Assembly (NCBI RefSeq): GCF_012273895.1
Contig: NC_052114.1
Coordinates: forward strand, 2,418,001 to 2,482,000
DNA length: 64,000 nt
From: Zerene cesonia
Taxonomy: Eukaryota > Arthropoda > Insecta > Lepidoptera > Pieridae
Direction: 5' to 3'
Shown here: piece by piece, positions 33,346-47,406 of the stretch
Numbering within the stretch: position 1 is the stretch's first letter
How the letters are laid out: every line of letters begins with the position of its first letter
Program-made: the position numbers and the translations under genes
The notes under the pieces: generated by a model
Told to the model about the DNA's origin: nothing
Seen by the model: the letters and a program-made list of their open reading frames with translations, nothing else
Database searches by the model: none

Positions 33346-35410
33346 AGTTCGTAAGTAATAATTAATAATGACTCTTTTAAAAATATTTCTTTTAGATAAA
33401 TATTTTGATATAGCGTAATGTATTAGGGATCGACATTTTTTTTTTCTATTCAGAATCACCTATTGATTAAGATCAGTATTCTTTATTTTTTTGTTATTTG
33501 TTGAAAACCTTGAGTCTTTTCTCTGCTTTTAACCACCATGTGAATACGAGAAATAGCATTTAATAGATAACTGAATTTATCTGCATATTACTAAAGATAC
33601 CACTGCCCCAATCGGTTAACGAATACATCGTGAAAAAACGTCATACATGAAGCCTTTGTCTCTTTCATGCAGAGAAAAAAAAGAGGGAGTGAATAAGACA
33701 GATAGAAAAAGAAATTAATTATATTGAGTTTTTTTTGGTAATAGCAACATTCAATTAGTATTCACAAATTCGTAGATATTACCGATTTGATTTAATGGTT
33801 ATATCAAGTTGGATCTAAGGAACGGATACAAAAAATCTAGGACGTCTTCTGACCTAATCAATTCGCCCACAGTCATACAGTTGCAAAATTGTAGAGTAAT
33901 TGTGTACGCCCGTGTGTATGTATGTATACTCGATGGTTACAATGTCAAGATCAATTTTGTGTATGATGATAATCAATTAGCTAAAAAATAATGACCTTTA
34001 AATAAACTGAGCAGGTTATACAAGAAATTTGAGGATTCTGCAGAGATTGACACCTGTTTTTTTTAAGTGGGGAAATCTTGCATAAGATACCCACGGCACC
34101 CGGAGAAGGAGCTGTGGGTTATTTCGGATTCCTACCGACTAAAACCCCACTGTGTTCCGACGCGCTGCTAAAGCCCGTCTAAAGACGGGACTGCGTCTGC
34201 GACTGCGTCTATGCATTCACTTTTTAATTTTATAAAAAAATACTAATAAACTCACATGTAAAAATTAACTTAAATTATCTGATGCAACGAAGGCTGTGTA
34301 CATGAAGTTGTTATTCTGATTAAGACTAGTTTATGTACATTTACGGTTATTTGGCTTAAGAGCAACAACTTTTTGCGAACATAACGGCTTTTCATAGTAC
34401 ATTTAGTTTAAACTAGCTACGCCGCGCGGTTTCACCCACGCAGAAACCCACGGGCATTAAGAAGTGTTCATAGAGCACATGTCTTATTGTGATTAAGTTG
34501 TGTTATTGTCGTTTTATTAAGATTTAGTAGTTTTTGCGTAAAAAAAGCCGGCCGGAACTGCAAACGTATATAGCTTTAAGTAATATTAAATTAAATTTCT
34601 TTATGGAATCAAATTCAAGTTCAAATTTTAAAAATGTTTCCTTGGAACTACCACAAACATTTTTTATCCAGGAGTATATATAGAACATTGGAGTATAAAT
34701 TGAAAATTATTAAAGTGTTTTAATATTAAAATGTTTTTATATATTTTTTATTAGTTTTTATATAATTATAAAAAACCTCGACTGGCTTCAAACAGTAAAA
34801 ACCAAATTATATAACTGGCACGAGCTTTCAAATAAAAACAGAATCATAAAACTGGATTCATTCAGTCAAATGTAATGAAGTAACAAAGACAAAAAAAATG
34901 GAGTCGAATTTTTTGAAGTTGGTTGAAAAAAATGTGTTATAAACTCAAATTATTCGTTTACGTCGCAAGTGAGGGATTTTATTGTATAATTTTTGTGTCT
35001 GGAGATAGATAGGATACATCCCAGGCCAAGCCGCAGGCGAAGAGCTAGTACTGTCACTCAGTGAAGTTTCAGCTTTCAAATGGCGAATGAATTTTTAAAA
35101 ACGGTCTAATGGTATTTGTGTAAGCAACAAAAAAAAGCCTTTTATAATATTAGAGTAGAAAAATATAATGAAAGCAGACTCATGAAAATTATGCTATGTT
35201 AATGAAATAAAATTCACACTGTCTACACTGTTTAATTATGGACTTCGTCTGTGACGAACAGACAGCAGCGCTTGGTTTCTTTGGTTATATGTATTTAATC
35301 TACTTAATTAGATTTAACAGTGATTGATTATTTCGAGGTCGAAGTTTTACGAGTCTGGTTGAAAAAACCTCGTCATTGATTCATCAAAAAAAGTTGTTAC
35401 GTGTCGCTAC

Positions 35411-35570
35411 ATAGTATAAAACGAAGTAGCTTTCTCCGTCCCTATGTCCCATGTACGCTTAAATATTTAAAATCACTCAACAGATTTTGATGGGATTTTT
35501 GAATAGATAGTGTGATTCAAGAACAATGTTTATATGTAACATCAATTAAATTAATCCAAATTTAAAAGGT
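35411..35570 (+). repeat. Truncated Helitron-like repeat
   Basis: It matches the left two thirds of 25057-25254 ('agtataaaacgaagtagctt', 'caacagattttgatgggatt', 'agatagtgtgattcaa') and loses similarity before the CTAG end. Confidence 0.5.
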
Positions 35571-36839
35571 AAAAGGTAGTATATAATATTTTGCCTTAAG
35601 ATTTATCTTTGGCACCTTTTTAGGACCAGTTGGCATTCATTTCTAGGAATAGCAATATTATTAATTCTTACCATTGATTTGTTTTACAAGTTGAGTATAA
35701 TTAGAATCATTTTATGTAAGAGAAAAAAGTTCTTTTGCCAGTCACAATCCATTGTTTTATAGGTCCGTCAAGGCTACAAACCACGAGTATTAATGGATTC
35801 TTAAATAAAAATCAGTTTCATCTAGCAGATAGTATAAAGTCCGAATATATTATGTAATACCGATATATGTAATGAGGGTTATTAACTAGCTGTTTGCCTT
35901 ATTATTTGTTAACACTATCATCATAGAATAAAGACAATACAGTAACTACAACGCTTTTGATTTCGCAAATCGCAATCAACAAATCGCATTTTTGAGAACG
36001 CAATAAAAGTCGAAAATTTTAGCAGTTGTCACAATTCAATGAGAGCTATTATTGATTTATATATTATAGTAGTTATTGTGTTAGAATATTATTGTATTAT
36101 AGTATTATAGTAGTAGAAAACGACATAAAACATACGCGCGGCAGCCCCTTTCTAGTGTCCCGAGCTGCAAATAACATCGCGTATGTAGCTCAGGCATGTT
36201 TGACCTCTTGTACTAACTGTGTTATTATCCTAAACCAGGCCGAGTTAAGTTCAATAAAACAAAAATCATGATATCCGTCCAATATTGAGTTATAAGTGGT
36301 TTAACTTACACGACTTTCTTTCATACAGGTAGATATAGGGATATTTCTATGTGATATTCACAGTTCACATTCTATATATAGTCACAGATAATCCCATATC
36401 TACAACCTATTTAATATTATCATTAAATAAACCTATTTATTTACTCACACTAAGAAAAATCTTTTAAATCAATTCTTTAGAAGCGTAAAGGTTTTTTTTC
36501 TTCTAATTTACGTAAACTATGTCAAGTCATGACCGATCATTAAATACATGAACTTTGTTTACAACCAGTCTTGTTCTATTTTCATTCGCGGCAAACGTTT
36601 ATTTTTTTTTTTAATCGCCATTGTTGTATGCTGATATTTATGCTATAGTTCATATTATGCAAGACGTTTTTTGATTTAATTCAACTGTGTCTTGAATTAT
36701 AATGTTTGTGACTTATTTATTTAAAAATAGATATGCGATTTGACGTTCTATTTTAGGATAAATTCCTCAAATACTCTTTCGTATTTTTTTAAAATAAAAT
36801 CTAACGACAACCAAGAAGTATGATTACAAAGTTTATATA

Positions 36840-37974
36840 CCTAGTCTTGCCATAAATATTGTAATAAAGAAAAAAGAAAATTGTTAACTGCAAATAACAT
36901 TTATTANNNNNNNNNNNNNNNNNNNNNNNNNNNNNNNNNNNNNNNNNNNNNNNNNNNNNNNNNNNNNNNNNNNNNNNNNNNNNNNNNNNNNNNNNNNNNN
37001 NNNNNNNNNNNNNNNNNNNNNNNNNNNNNNNNNNNNNNNNNNNNNNNNNNNNNNNNNNNNNNNNNNNNNNNNNNNNNNNNNNNNNNNNNNNNNNNNNNNN
37101 NNNNNNNNNNNNNNNNNNNNNNNNNNNNNNNNNNNNNNNNNNNNNNNNNNNNNNNNNNNNNNNNNNNNNNNNNNNNNNNNNNNNNNNNNNNNNNNNNNNN
37201 NNNNNNNNNNNNNNNNNNNNNNNNNNNNNNNNNNNNNNNNNNNNNNNNNNNNNNNNNNNNNNNNNNNNNNNNNNNNNNNNNNNNNNNNNNNNNNNNNNNN
37301 NNNNNNNNNNNNNNNNNNNNNNNNNNNNNNNNNNNNNNNNNNNNNNNNNNNNNNNNNNNNNNNNNNNNNNNNNNNNNNNNNNNNNNNNNNNNNNNNNNNN
37401 NNNNNNNNNNNNNNNNNNNNNNNNNNNNNNNNNNNNNNNNNNNNNNNNNNNNNNNNNNNNNNNNNNNNNNNNNNNNNNNNNNNNNNNNNNNNNNNNNNNN
37501 NNNNNNNNNNNNNNNNNNNNNNNNNNNNNNNNNNNNNNNNNNNNNNNNNNNNNNNNNNNNNNNNNNNNNNNNNNNNNNNNNNNNNNNNNNNNNNNNNNNN
37601 NNNNNNNNNNNNNNNNNNNNNNNNNNNNNNNNNNNNNNNNNNNNNNNNNNNNNNNNNNNNNNNNNNNNNNNNNNNNNNNNNNNNNNNNNNNNNNNNNNNN
37701 NNNNNNNNNNNNNNNNNNNNNNNNNNNNNNNNNNNNNNNNNNNNNNNNNNNNNNNNNNNNNNNNNNNNNNNNNNNNNNNNNNNNNNNNNNNNNNNNNNNN
37801 NNNNNNNNNNNNNNNNNNNNNNNNNNNNNNNNNNNNNNNNNNNNNNNNNNNNNNNNNNNNNNNNNNNNNNNNNNNNNNNNNNNNNNNNNNNNNNNNNNNN
37901 NNNNNNACAGATTCGAAATTCAAATGTAATATTTTTTTATAATTAAGTGTAACAGTATTTATGGCCAGACTAAG
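36840..37974. mobile_element. Tc1/mariner-like TIR transposon, copy 2, reversed (interior is a gap)
   Basis: The same terminal sequences as 6697-7832, in reverse orientation. The left end is CCTAGTCTTGCCATAAATAT and the right end is the complement of CTTAGTCTGGCCATAAATAC. TA flanks both ends (36838-36839 and 37975-37976). About 66-70 bp of each end can be read, essentially identical to copy 1, which suggests recent movement. Confidence 0.65.
36907..37906. other. Assembly gap, exactly 1000 N
   Basis: A placeholder-sized run of N inside the transposon 36840-37974. The true length is unknown. Confidence 0.98.
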
Positions 37975-38416
37975 TATTTATTAGCTTTTCATCCAGGGTT
38001 CTCTCGCGTGGACTATAAAATGTTGAATTTTGTAGAATTGGAAGATTAGGACATTTTGGATTTTTTTACGACTTCAGATTCGTATATATATTCTATAGAT
38101 ACATATCGTATGGATATAAAAATTGCCTTTTAACGTCATTTCTTCATAAATATATATTGTATGTATTTGAGCATGCCCGCAGATCAAAACAAAAATTACT
38201 AGCAGATACGTTGGCAAAACTACTCTTTTCCTAAATTATCTATTTTTACTCAATTAATTGTTATTAATAGTTTGTTAATTGTTATAATTTTTATTTATAT
38301 TTGCTATGCCAAATAATCAATTATATAATAGCTTATTTTTTCAAAATTGATTGATACCAAGCTTGAAGGAACAATATTGAAAAACATTTCATTGGAATTT
38401 AGTTTATTATATTTTT

Positions 38417-41400
38417 TTAGTTCATTTCAGTATCTTCTTTTATTTTTTCTTTTCTTTCCCTTCGATGCTGAATAAATAGCCACCTGCAAGAAAATAATTA
38501 GAATATAATAGTAGTATGAGAAATACACAGAGGTGTACTTGTATAAATAATAGAAAAAATTCGATCACGAGTCGGGATTCGAACCCACGCTATTCGACGG
38601 CCGGTGGCAACGCCTCCTCTTGACTACTCGTGATCCCGCCTCAGAAATCGAATTTCTTTTGCTATTTCGGTTTAACGTGCCTAAGAGTAAACAAGCCTAC
38701 GTAAACATTTAATAATTCGCACATACTTTTCCACAGTTTAAAAAAACATATTTTATGTCTCCGCTTTATCTATTAAGTTTAGTATAGTAATGTTATAATA
38801 TATTTATGTTTTAGTGATGCAGTATCTACCGCTTTTCCTCTATTAAACTCTTTCTATATCCAAAGGTTGCCTGGAAGATATCGCTTTTCAGCGATAAGAC
38901 CGTCTAATGTACCGCTCTTCTTTGTTTGTGTTTCTTTTTTGTTTGTGTACGTCCGCTTCTTGTTTGTGTGGGTGCATTAAAGTATTTATTTATTTAATAA
39001 ATCATGTAATATCTTGTCTGTTAATTTATATAATACTAGTAATAAGATGTAACTAAGTTATTCCATCCTATATACTAAGCTAGACTAAATTATGTAAAGA
39101 CTCACAATTTAAACTTTACCATAATCATCTTAGAATTAGGTATATAAAAGCATTGTAAAGGTAACATACAACAATGAAATTTTATAATTATTTGATTCTA
39201 CTATTATTCAGACAAATTATAAAGATAGAATCTGTATGCCTAAAATTATGGCATATGAACTGGCATTCAAAATAATTATAGGGTGAACTCACAACAGTTG
39301 TCACGCGCTACCCGTATCAACTTATACTAGGCGTTCTGGGCTCATATCGAAAATGACAAATTAATAAAATTTTGTCTTATTGTCAAACTAACTTTTTCTT
39401 TATTATATATTCGTATGACGTAAGACAATGTACGGTTTGCCTTTTTGTTTTTGATCTTCAAACGACTGGATTTATTTTGGTGGATTTTTCCTACCTATCT
39501 TTCACTAGTTGATATCATAATATATTATGTATAGTAATATATTAAAGAGGAAAGATTTATATGTAAGTGTGTTTGTAATGTTTTCAACATACTTGCATAC
39601 AAATATTGGGTCGATTTAAAATTCTTTTACCATTACAAAATTGCAACTTCACTGAGTGACAAAGACAGCCGACGGCCGACACACGGCCGAAATAGGGTCG
39701 CACAGCTAGTCAGTGATAAAATAATCTGATTTTATTTTTAATTTACTGAGAAAACATGGCACTTGTAGTTTAAAAAGTGTAGTTTTTTATTCATGTCTAA
39801 AGGTATAAACATTAAAAAAGTGACAATGTAGAATACTTCACAAGCCCTCCTAAAACAACTGTTTTTTAATTCTTAACTATATAGGTAATAATAGAAAAAC
39901 TTACATTAAAATAGCAATAGCCGGTACCGTCATAACTGCGCTGAAAATGAACACAGCACCCGTAAATATCGGTATAGTGCGAGCATATAGCATCGAATAC
40001 GTGGGATCAAAGAATAATGCCGCCAACGTCTCCACCAGACTGAACAGCGAATTCATTTTACCTGAAAAACAATTTCATTGTTAGGAAACATTGTATAGAA
40101 TATGATCGAGGTGTTAGTTGTGATTACTTGTCAACTATTTCGTCCCTTTCGCATTTCATGGTTTTGGATATTTGTATGGTATTTGAGTTTTCCTTATACG
40201 ACGTGGTACAAATTGAACTAAAATTTAAAACACCAGATATTATGCACATACGTTAAGCTGTCATCGTATTCCAAATGATAAAAGAAACTACTGGCAATCG
40301 GTTTTATAGAAACGTTTTAAATATCTTTTTATAACAAATTTTCTAACTATATGAAACTGTATTGGATGACAGGAAGCATGTGAATAACTTATATATAGCA
40401 GCTTTACACGCGAAATATCCTTTTGTACTCTCATACAAGACATAAGCGTTAAAGAAAGTTGCATGGAAATTTGTCATATTAAATACCTACACATTTCATG
40501 TCGTAAACCAGACAATTATGTAATGAAATAATAAAAATAAAATATTTGAATCCTTCCCAGTGCGTTAACATAATTTAGCACTTAAAAACTCTTAACATAA
40601 AGCTCCTAATCTAGCAATAAATGTATGTATTTCATTACGGGCAATTTCAACCTCCCCTTACCTTTATGCGAGTACATTCGACGTGTATTAATAATGCATG
40701 AATTAGGATTCAGACATCTTAATATCCGAAATCAAATAAACCGCTACTTCTAACCGTCTAATCTTTTACAGTATATAATAAAAGTTAAATATAAATAAAG
40801 CGTACCCATTTCTTCGTCTCGAACTAGCTTTGAAGCCATCGACCTCAGGGAGGTGAATGTTGTTGCGTTTAGAATTTCAACTATTGGCACTGAAAATAAA
40901 TGAAAATATTTAGTCACGTATCAAAGGAATTCCTTGAATTCAGATGTACTTTGAATATGATCCGTTTATATATTGGTTATGGAATTGCCTATGGAAATGA
41001 TAATGATGAATGATGGGTGTTAATTTATAAAGCAAATAGTAGGATCGTGCTAGTCGATGCAAGCCGTACAAAAATATCCGAAATAATGCAAGTGGAGACC
41101 ACAAAAGCCGTACAAAAACATATGGAATGTTAATTATTTGGAAATTAGTATTTGTCTTAATATTTAGAATTATTTATTTATTTATTTATTACTCTTCAAC
41201 AAAAATTGTACAGGAATAATGGGATAAAAAGTAGCCTTTATGTTATTCTAGTTATCCAACTGTCTACGTACCAAATTTCATTGCAATCGGTTCAGTAGTT
41301 TTTGCGTGAAAGAGCAACAAACGCACACACATCCTTACAAACTTTCACATTTATAATATTAGTAGGATAGGATATAGTAGGAAGTAGGATGACATAGCAA

Positions 41401-44400
41401 ACAGATTTGATTTCGATATTGAAATTAACATGTTATACATGTCATAACATGTTCATTACAATATCGAAATCATTTAATATCACATAATATCGACATGTAT
41501 ACATATTCAGACCGAACATTCATCTTTGCCACGCTTTTGTAAAATTGTAGAAAAACTGAATAATGTATTGACTGTCAATGAGTTTCCATTAATGAGCGCA
41601 ATTAATCACGATTAATGTCACGTGTGTATTAACACCACACATTGTTGGCTCTGTATTATTTCTGAGTCACTGTTGGCGGATTTTGAAGAGTATTTTATAT
41701 TATCGACGCAAAACTCCGTGATATAGTTTATTATTATCATGTTACAATCTCTTAAGTTCATGATAATCATTCTGTATTCTATTCGAAATAAATTTTTTGT
41801 AATACGAATTACAAGCAAGCTATTGACATTATCTTATATTAAGAAATGTTGTGTAATAATTTCATTATTACTTTCTACTCACCCATAAACATTTCCATGT
41901 CAGTTCTAACGAAAGACAGATACACTGAGCCAATTAATTTACTAACTATAGATATGAGGCATAAAACACTGTCGTGGAAACCCCAGTGTTTGCTGAACAC
42001 ACTGATGGAAAAGAGTGCCCCTGAAAGTTGAAAAAAACATGGCGTTAGGTGCTTTATTTTTAAACTATAACTTTTCTTAAAAGTGAGTTTTAAACTTAAG
42101 TAATGTGTATATTTAATGCGATTAAAAATCTCGTACAAATGGAAACAGTGCAATATTTAGAATGGTAAATAAATCTAAAAAATTGATTTAATTTTTTGTA
42201 TAGTTATGAAGAAATTATACATTATAAAACATTGACCTTGTGTTGTCCATTAAATTAGAATAAAATAGGCGATATAGTAAACTAGCTGCGCCCCGCGGTT
42301 TCACCCGCGTAAGTCCGTATCCCGTAGGAATGTCGGGATAAAAAGTTGCCTATATGTTATTCCAGTTGTCCAGCTGTCTACGTACCAAATTTCATTGCAA
42401 TCGGTTCAGTAGTTTTTGCGTGAAAGAGCAACAAACACGCACACATCCTTACAAACTTTCGCATTTATAATATTAGTAGGAAGGATTATGAGAAAATTTT
42501 TGAAAAGCATTTCAATGCTATAAAACTAAAAATTAAATTAAAGGAAGGATTATGTTATTACAGGGGACACAATAATTTCACTATGAAATATAATTGAATA
42601 AAGCTAGATAAAAATAGAGTTTTCCATAAAATTTTCTAGTGAGCAAATAGACCGTGTTTTTTTAAATAATACCAGAGGGACGTAAACGAGTCGATTAAAA
42701 ACATCAGTTCATTTATGAAACGTGCTTACCTAGCGAATGTGTGATGAGGCTGTAAGTGGAATAGAGGCTGAATTTCAAAGCATCCCATTTCAGCCGATAC
42801 CTCACAAACATGTAGGTGATTATTCTCTCGCCTGTCGAACGAAAATCATCTTAATAACATTGCAGGAGAGTGCAAAATTCAGTTTTACATTACTGAATAA
42901 AAATCCATTGAATTCAGTTTGCCAGCGAACATTGAATGTTTAATGAAATTCGTAGTGTCCCTGCACTGTTTGTGTCTAATGTTATTGTTTCGAGCAATTT
43001 TCATACTTCCTCTGCCAATAATATTTGTATTTAGATAAGGATTAAATAAACGTCAATGGTTTTTTAAAGATATCCTTGATAGAGATGGTACCGTCGCGAT
43101 TAGGATTTGTAATGAATAATATTGCGATGTTTTTGTTAAGTGTCTAATTCTTCAATCTTGTCGTGTATTGAGTTACTAATGATAGAGTTCCTTTAGTAAA
43201 AGTTGATGATTATATTACTTTAAATCCAATAATATAAACTAATTCTGTTGATCGGTCTATGGCGCTTTCAGGCATATTAACCATTGAACAGATATATTAT
43301 AAGATTCATAAATTTTTTGCAAAGTTAGAAAGTTTTTTTGTGATAGGCAAAATTTTTTCATGAACACAAATGTTAAGCAATGAGCTATAGAAATATAGAC
43401 GGCTGTCACGCGATACCTGGAAGTGCACGCGAACGACGCCTTAGGTGGACAGTATATATAATAATAAAATAATAAATATCTAAAGTCGAAAATACGAGGC
43501 TATAGAATAATAAGGTAGTTTAGAAGGTCTACGAGCTAGAAAAAGCTATCAAATTTTACAAGTATAAAATCGACTATCGATGTGTACTACAATGTATCAA
43601 CTGCCTCCCTGGTAGAAGCGAGGGGTCCTGTATAGATTCCCGATGGGGATTCAAAATGTCTTGGTCTGGCATGACATAAAAGGCTGATCACGTGCTTTTC
43701 CATAAAGAAAATCGATCAGTCAAGCATACGTAAATGGTACATGTCCTTAACTCAAACACAAATATTCATTTATTCTATTTGTTGTGTTTGTTATTGTCAG
43801 ATGAAAAATGATTTGCAAGAAATGCTTAAGAAATTTTCGCAAATAATTAAAACGAATAGAACTGACCGGCCATTTAATCTATATGGGTTTGACAGTTTGC
43901 GCGAAGATTCTGTCTTCTCAACATCTAGCTAGTATATTTTACTAACGATTCGCCCTGGTTTTGCCTGTGGTACATATATAGCCTATAGCACTCAGCAATC
44001 CACAACATTCAATGGTGAATGAATTTTGGAAATTGGTCGAGCACTTCCTGAGACTAGTGCATTCAAACAAACGAACAAATTCTTCAGTTTTATAATTTTA
44101 GTATCTATAGATAGAACTCACCATGGTTTGGTCCATACACAATAGCAACAACGGATAGTGTGAGAACTATCTTTTTTCGCAAATTCCCATCTCTTTTCTT
44201 AAATGCTACAACGGCTGTTTCTTTAACCAATGAAAACACTTCGGATACTTTAAACGGTTTAACCTAAAAATAATATAATTCCACATTAAATATTAACTGA
44301 CCATTAAGGTCTTGTACAAGCCCGAAAATAAGATACTGAATATAAGGCTTATTTTATAATAAACATTGATACAAATAAATAAACTTCCCAAACTATACCT

Positions 44401-45199
44401 TTTCAGTTCCAGGTTTTGTTCTGCTTTCCAAATAAAAATATCCATATAGTAAAGTTATCAAATAAATTAACCCCGAAACAGTGAAAACACCGTAGTACCC
44501 CCAAAGTTTCAATAAAATCCCACTGAGAGCTGTGCCTACTGGTATTCCGGCTGTCAAACACAAATTAACCAAACCCACACGAAACGTCCTGGATTCAGGA
44601 TTTGTGATATCACTTATATAACTAAATACACCGAGATACACCATGACCCATCCACCAGTAATAGATGGAAAGAACGCTTCCAAGAACATGGTCAATTCCA
44701 CCGATATCTCCTTGAAAAAATATGTACTAAGTATATTACTCAAACAAACACACAACTCCCCAAGCAATGGTAGAAGAATGCACAGTTTTCTATTCCCAGT
44801 CCTGTCACTCCAAGCTCCCATAAATATCACAAGAATCGTTGGTAACGATGTTTGTATCACACTCTTCCAAGCTTCTATGGATGATATAACTTGCTGTACT
44901 TCCGCCTCGTAGGAGCTTAAATTGTCCTTCTTTTGTAACAGAGCATCGCATATCTCGTCACCATAAGCATTTTTAACGCGACAAACTTTATCCAAATTTA
45001 GATTTTGTATCGCCAATCTGGCTAACATCGAAGGTATGACAAGGCCAGCCAGAATAGGTTCCACTGTTGTGTTGGATTTCAGGTATGACAGTTTTTCAAA
45101 GATAGTTTTCTTTTCTACATAATTATCAGTTTTAACATCTTGTTTATTATTGTCCAGAGGTTGTTCTTCAGGTTCTATCGTCTGTTTTACGGTTGTCAT
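38417..45199 (-). CDS. SLC46 / proton-coupled folate transporter-like protein, gene D (complete)
   Basis: Minus-strand exons: 44399-45199, 44122-44263, 42730-42831, 41883-42020, 40806-40889, 39905-40061, 38417-38483; 1491 nt, 496 aa, phases 0,1,1,1,1,2, GT-AG throughout. Exon 1 carries the EEQPL N-tail motif (11-15), NTTVEP (43-48), loop cysteines (73 and 84), an NLS sequon and GAWSDRTGNRK (128-138). ITGGW, SYISDIT and RTFRVGL blocks follow. Exons 4-6 code the later membrane segments, with a proline-rich stretch near the end of exon 6 (TVPAIAIF). The C-tail is the shortest of the array (about 21 residues, basic then acidic). It is a multi-pass transporter. Intron 1 is only 135 bp. Exact substrate and organelle unknown. 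No sign of inactivation. Confidence 0.92.
38552..38657. mobile_element. tRNA-like foldback element downstream of exon 7 end of gene D
   Basis: It lies in intron 6 of gene D. The core 38563-38635 (73 nt) has perfectly complementary 9-bp ends (GATCACGAG / CTCGTGATC). On the minus strand it shows an A-box-like TAGTCAAGAGGAGG and a perfect B box GGTTCGAATCC. It is the most complete tRNA-like member of the group at 17539 and 19004. A working tRNA is unlikely because the inner arms do not fold well. Confidence 0.6.
39525..39711 (+). repeat. Interspersed repeat ending in CTAG, intron 6 of gene D
   Basis: It begins with 'attatgtatagtaatatatt', carries 'cttcactgagtgacaaagac' and closes on 'gggtcgcacag' + CTAG. 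A related, truncated block lies at 51986-52110 in gene E. Confidence 0.5.
41219..41367 (-). repeat. Truncated Helitron-like element, intron 4 of gene D
   Basis: It matches the 5' part of 42282-42481 (complement of 'attagtaggat' at the right end, 'gcaatcggttcagtag' in the middle). The CTAG end is missing. Confidence 0.6.
42282..42481 (-). repeat. Complete Helitron-like element, intron 3 of gene D
   Basis: On the minus strand it starts TCCTACTAATATTATAAATG and ends with the hairpin GCGGGTGAAACCGC, then 'ggggcgcag' and CTAG. This is the best reference copy of the family in the window. Confidence 0.7.
43600..43733 (+). repeat. Diverged tRNA-derived SINE, intron 2 of gene D
   Basis: It has 'ctgcctccctggtagaagcg', a weak B box ('atagattcccgatgg'), and 'aaaggctgatcacgtgcttt', 'aagaaaatcgatcagtcaag' as in 4451-4645. 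Confidence 0.55.
43928..44110 (-). repeat. Helitron-like repeat, intron 2 of gene D
   Basis: The left end has 'agctagtatattttactaac', and the right end has the complement of 'actaaaattataaaactgaa'. The orientation is minus. Similarity to 30454-30613 is partial. Confidence 0.45.
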
Positions 45200-47406
45200 A
45201 GTGATATATTTTTTGACTTTATTAATTTCGCCGCGAACACCAACAGCGTTTGATACGTTTTCGCTCCGAGTCGAAGATTTATCGTTTTCTTTGCCTTTGT
45301 TTACTTACGTCGATATAGTAATAAAAGTATACCAACAAAACGATAAAATGTTATGATAACATTATTTTAAGGATAGAATGTTCAATTTAGCTCCGTAATT
45401 CTTTTTTTCTGAAAATGTCCGATGTATTGTTTTTCTAGGATTTTAGTTATAAGCTGATGTGGAAGTAGAGCACAATTGAAGTTATTGAACATGTACATTA
45501 AATTTGTTGTAATTGATATCAAGTTAATTTAATGATTCGCAACATTGCAAGTGTATATACATAGTTTTATTGTACTACGAGAGAAATTGAAAGAAGTATG
45601 TGAGATAGTAGATAGATATGTTTGTTTGTTTTTCTCTTACGTCACAATGGAGCTATGCATATTTATTGCTATGATTTTTATGTTATGAAATATTTACAGA
45701 GTGATTAAGCTAAAATTTCTACCGTGGTGAAACATTTTATCACACGAGTGTCGGCGCGGGTAACAACTTGTAATAAATCTATTACATACTATTTCAACTT
45801 TGAAAATAAAATATTTTGTTTTAGTTTTCGTTTCCATTTTTACCTCTGCTCGACTATAACCTAAGATTCAGGAGAAGTTACTAGAATATCTTGGTTCTGC
45901 AGTGCGGAAAATGAGCAACATCTCCTAGTTTAATTTAACCCCGCAAATAAACACTGGAAATAATAATGTTGTTTCGATATTTCTTCACGGAATTGACTTG
46001 CTTGTTAAGAAACCTCTTTCAAAAAGTTATATATACATCAAAGACAAAACCTCATAATTCTAAATAGTATATAATCTATAACAACATGGTATTTTAAAGG
46101 TTTTGACATTACAAAATGAAAAAGAAGTGTAATTTCATCGATACAATATTGTAATCATTGAAATAAAGTTTCATATTGGTCGAGATAGTTGTAAATTGTC
46201 CCAGTCGATGACATGGGAAATCCCTTAGGCAAATGAAGCCGAAAGAATATAACAAATTCAATTGTTGAGATAGTTCATGGGTTGCCGAGTGGTGGGGCAT
46301 TGCCCCGGTATGGTAAAAGACACACATTCGTATCCCGCGTGATAAAGCCTTCTAAATAATCGTTATGATTTAACTAAAAATACGAATTGTTACATGGTTC
46401 ATACAAAATTTATAAGGCTAGTTCAATAGCGTATACCTATGTAAATTATATATTAATGTATATTAATAAATAACATACAAACGTATTGGAACACGCTGTA
46501 GATTACTTTTATCATTATTTAACACTACTAATTACTATTTGTACAGGGTGTTTGTTTAGCTACTATATCGACCGTGAGCTGATAAAGCCACAAATAATAT
46601 TATGCATTATAAAATAGACTTGCAGTGTTAAACAATAAACACTGATGTGGGTTTTGAATGCCAGTCATTGTAAATTATGACAACATCGTATATTTTAACG
46701 AGTTACTTTCACCTAATAGAATTTTTTGTATACATATTTATCAGTTTCTTAATATTATTATTAGTTGAGATCTGATTATTGAACAATTCCACTAATAACA
46801 AATCTGAAAATTTACATTGGTGTGAATGTGATGATACTTGTAGATTTTTGAGATAAAAACTAATAAACGTGATTTGATCTTAATAAACTTATCAAATATG
46901 ATTTAACTTACAGAATGGATTATGGATTGATGTGAAATATTCTTAATTATTGGCTTATAAGTTTTGAACGAAGTTATACTAATGCCCTTGTAATTATTTT
47001 ACATACATTTTGAAGCTTTCTTGTTTTGTAATCAACTAATATATATGCATCTATGTGAAGAATAACATTTTATATATCTTGGCATGGAAATTGAATTATC
47101 TCTTTTACCGATAGCTGCCTACATTTTGAAATGAGAAAACAATAAATATCCAATATAAAAATATAACCTACAATGTTGAGATGTATAATGTTATAGAAAG
47201 CCTTTATAAAGACAGGCTTTTCCTAGCTGTGCAGCTTATGTTTATGGGTTCGGAAGTTGATCACAATTTGAAATTACACCAGATTACACCCGATGTTCCC
47301 AAACTTTCTTTTCCTGTAGACTGCTTTCAAAAAATAAATGAATGCATTGAAGGTACATAAGAATGAAAAACAATCGATTAAGTACACGTCGCACTTTCGG
47401 TACTCA

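Larger units (their letters stand above)
28723..38416. other. Spacer between genes C and D
   Basis: About 9.7 kb without a convincing gene. It holds the gene C promoter region (GATAA cluster 28891-28935), Helitron-like repeats (30454-30613, 32225-32416, 35411-35570), a retroposon with a perfect hairpin (33050-33345), a repeat-like block at 34059-34205 and the second gapped transposon (36840-37974). The stretch 31200-32200 looks free of repeats, but I see no exon that I can defend in it. Confidence 0.5.

Noticed and set aside
38563..38635. Functional tRNA gene
   Set aside because: It has box-like motifs and complementary ends, but the inner arms do not form a proper cloverleaf and related copies are variable repeats.
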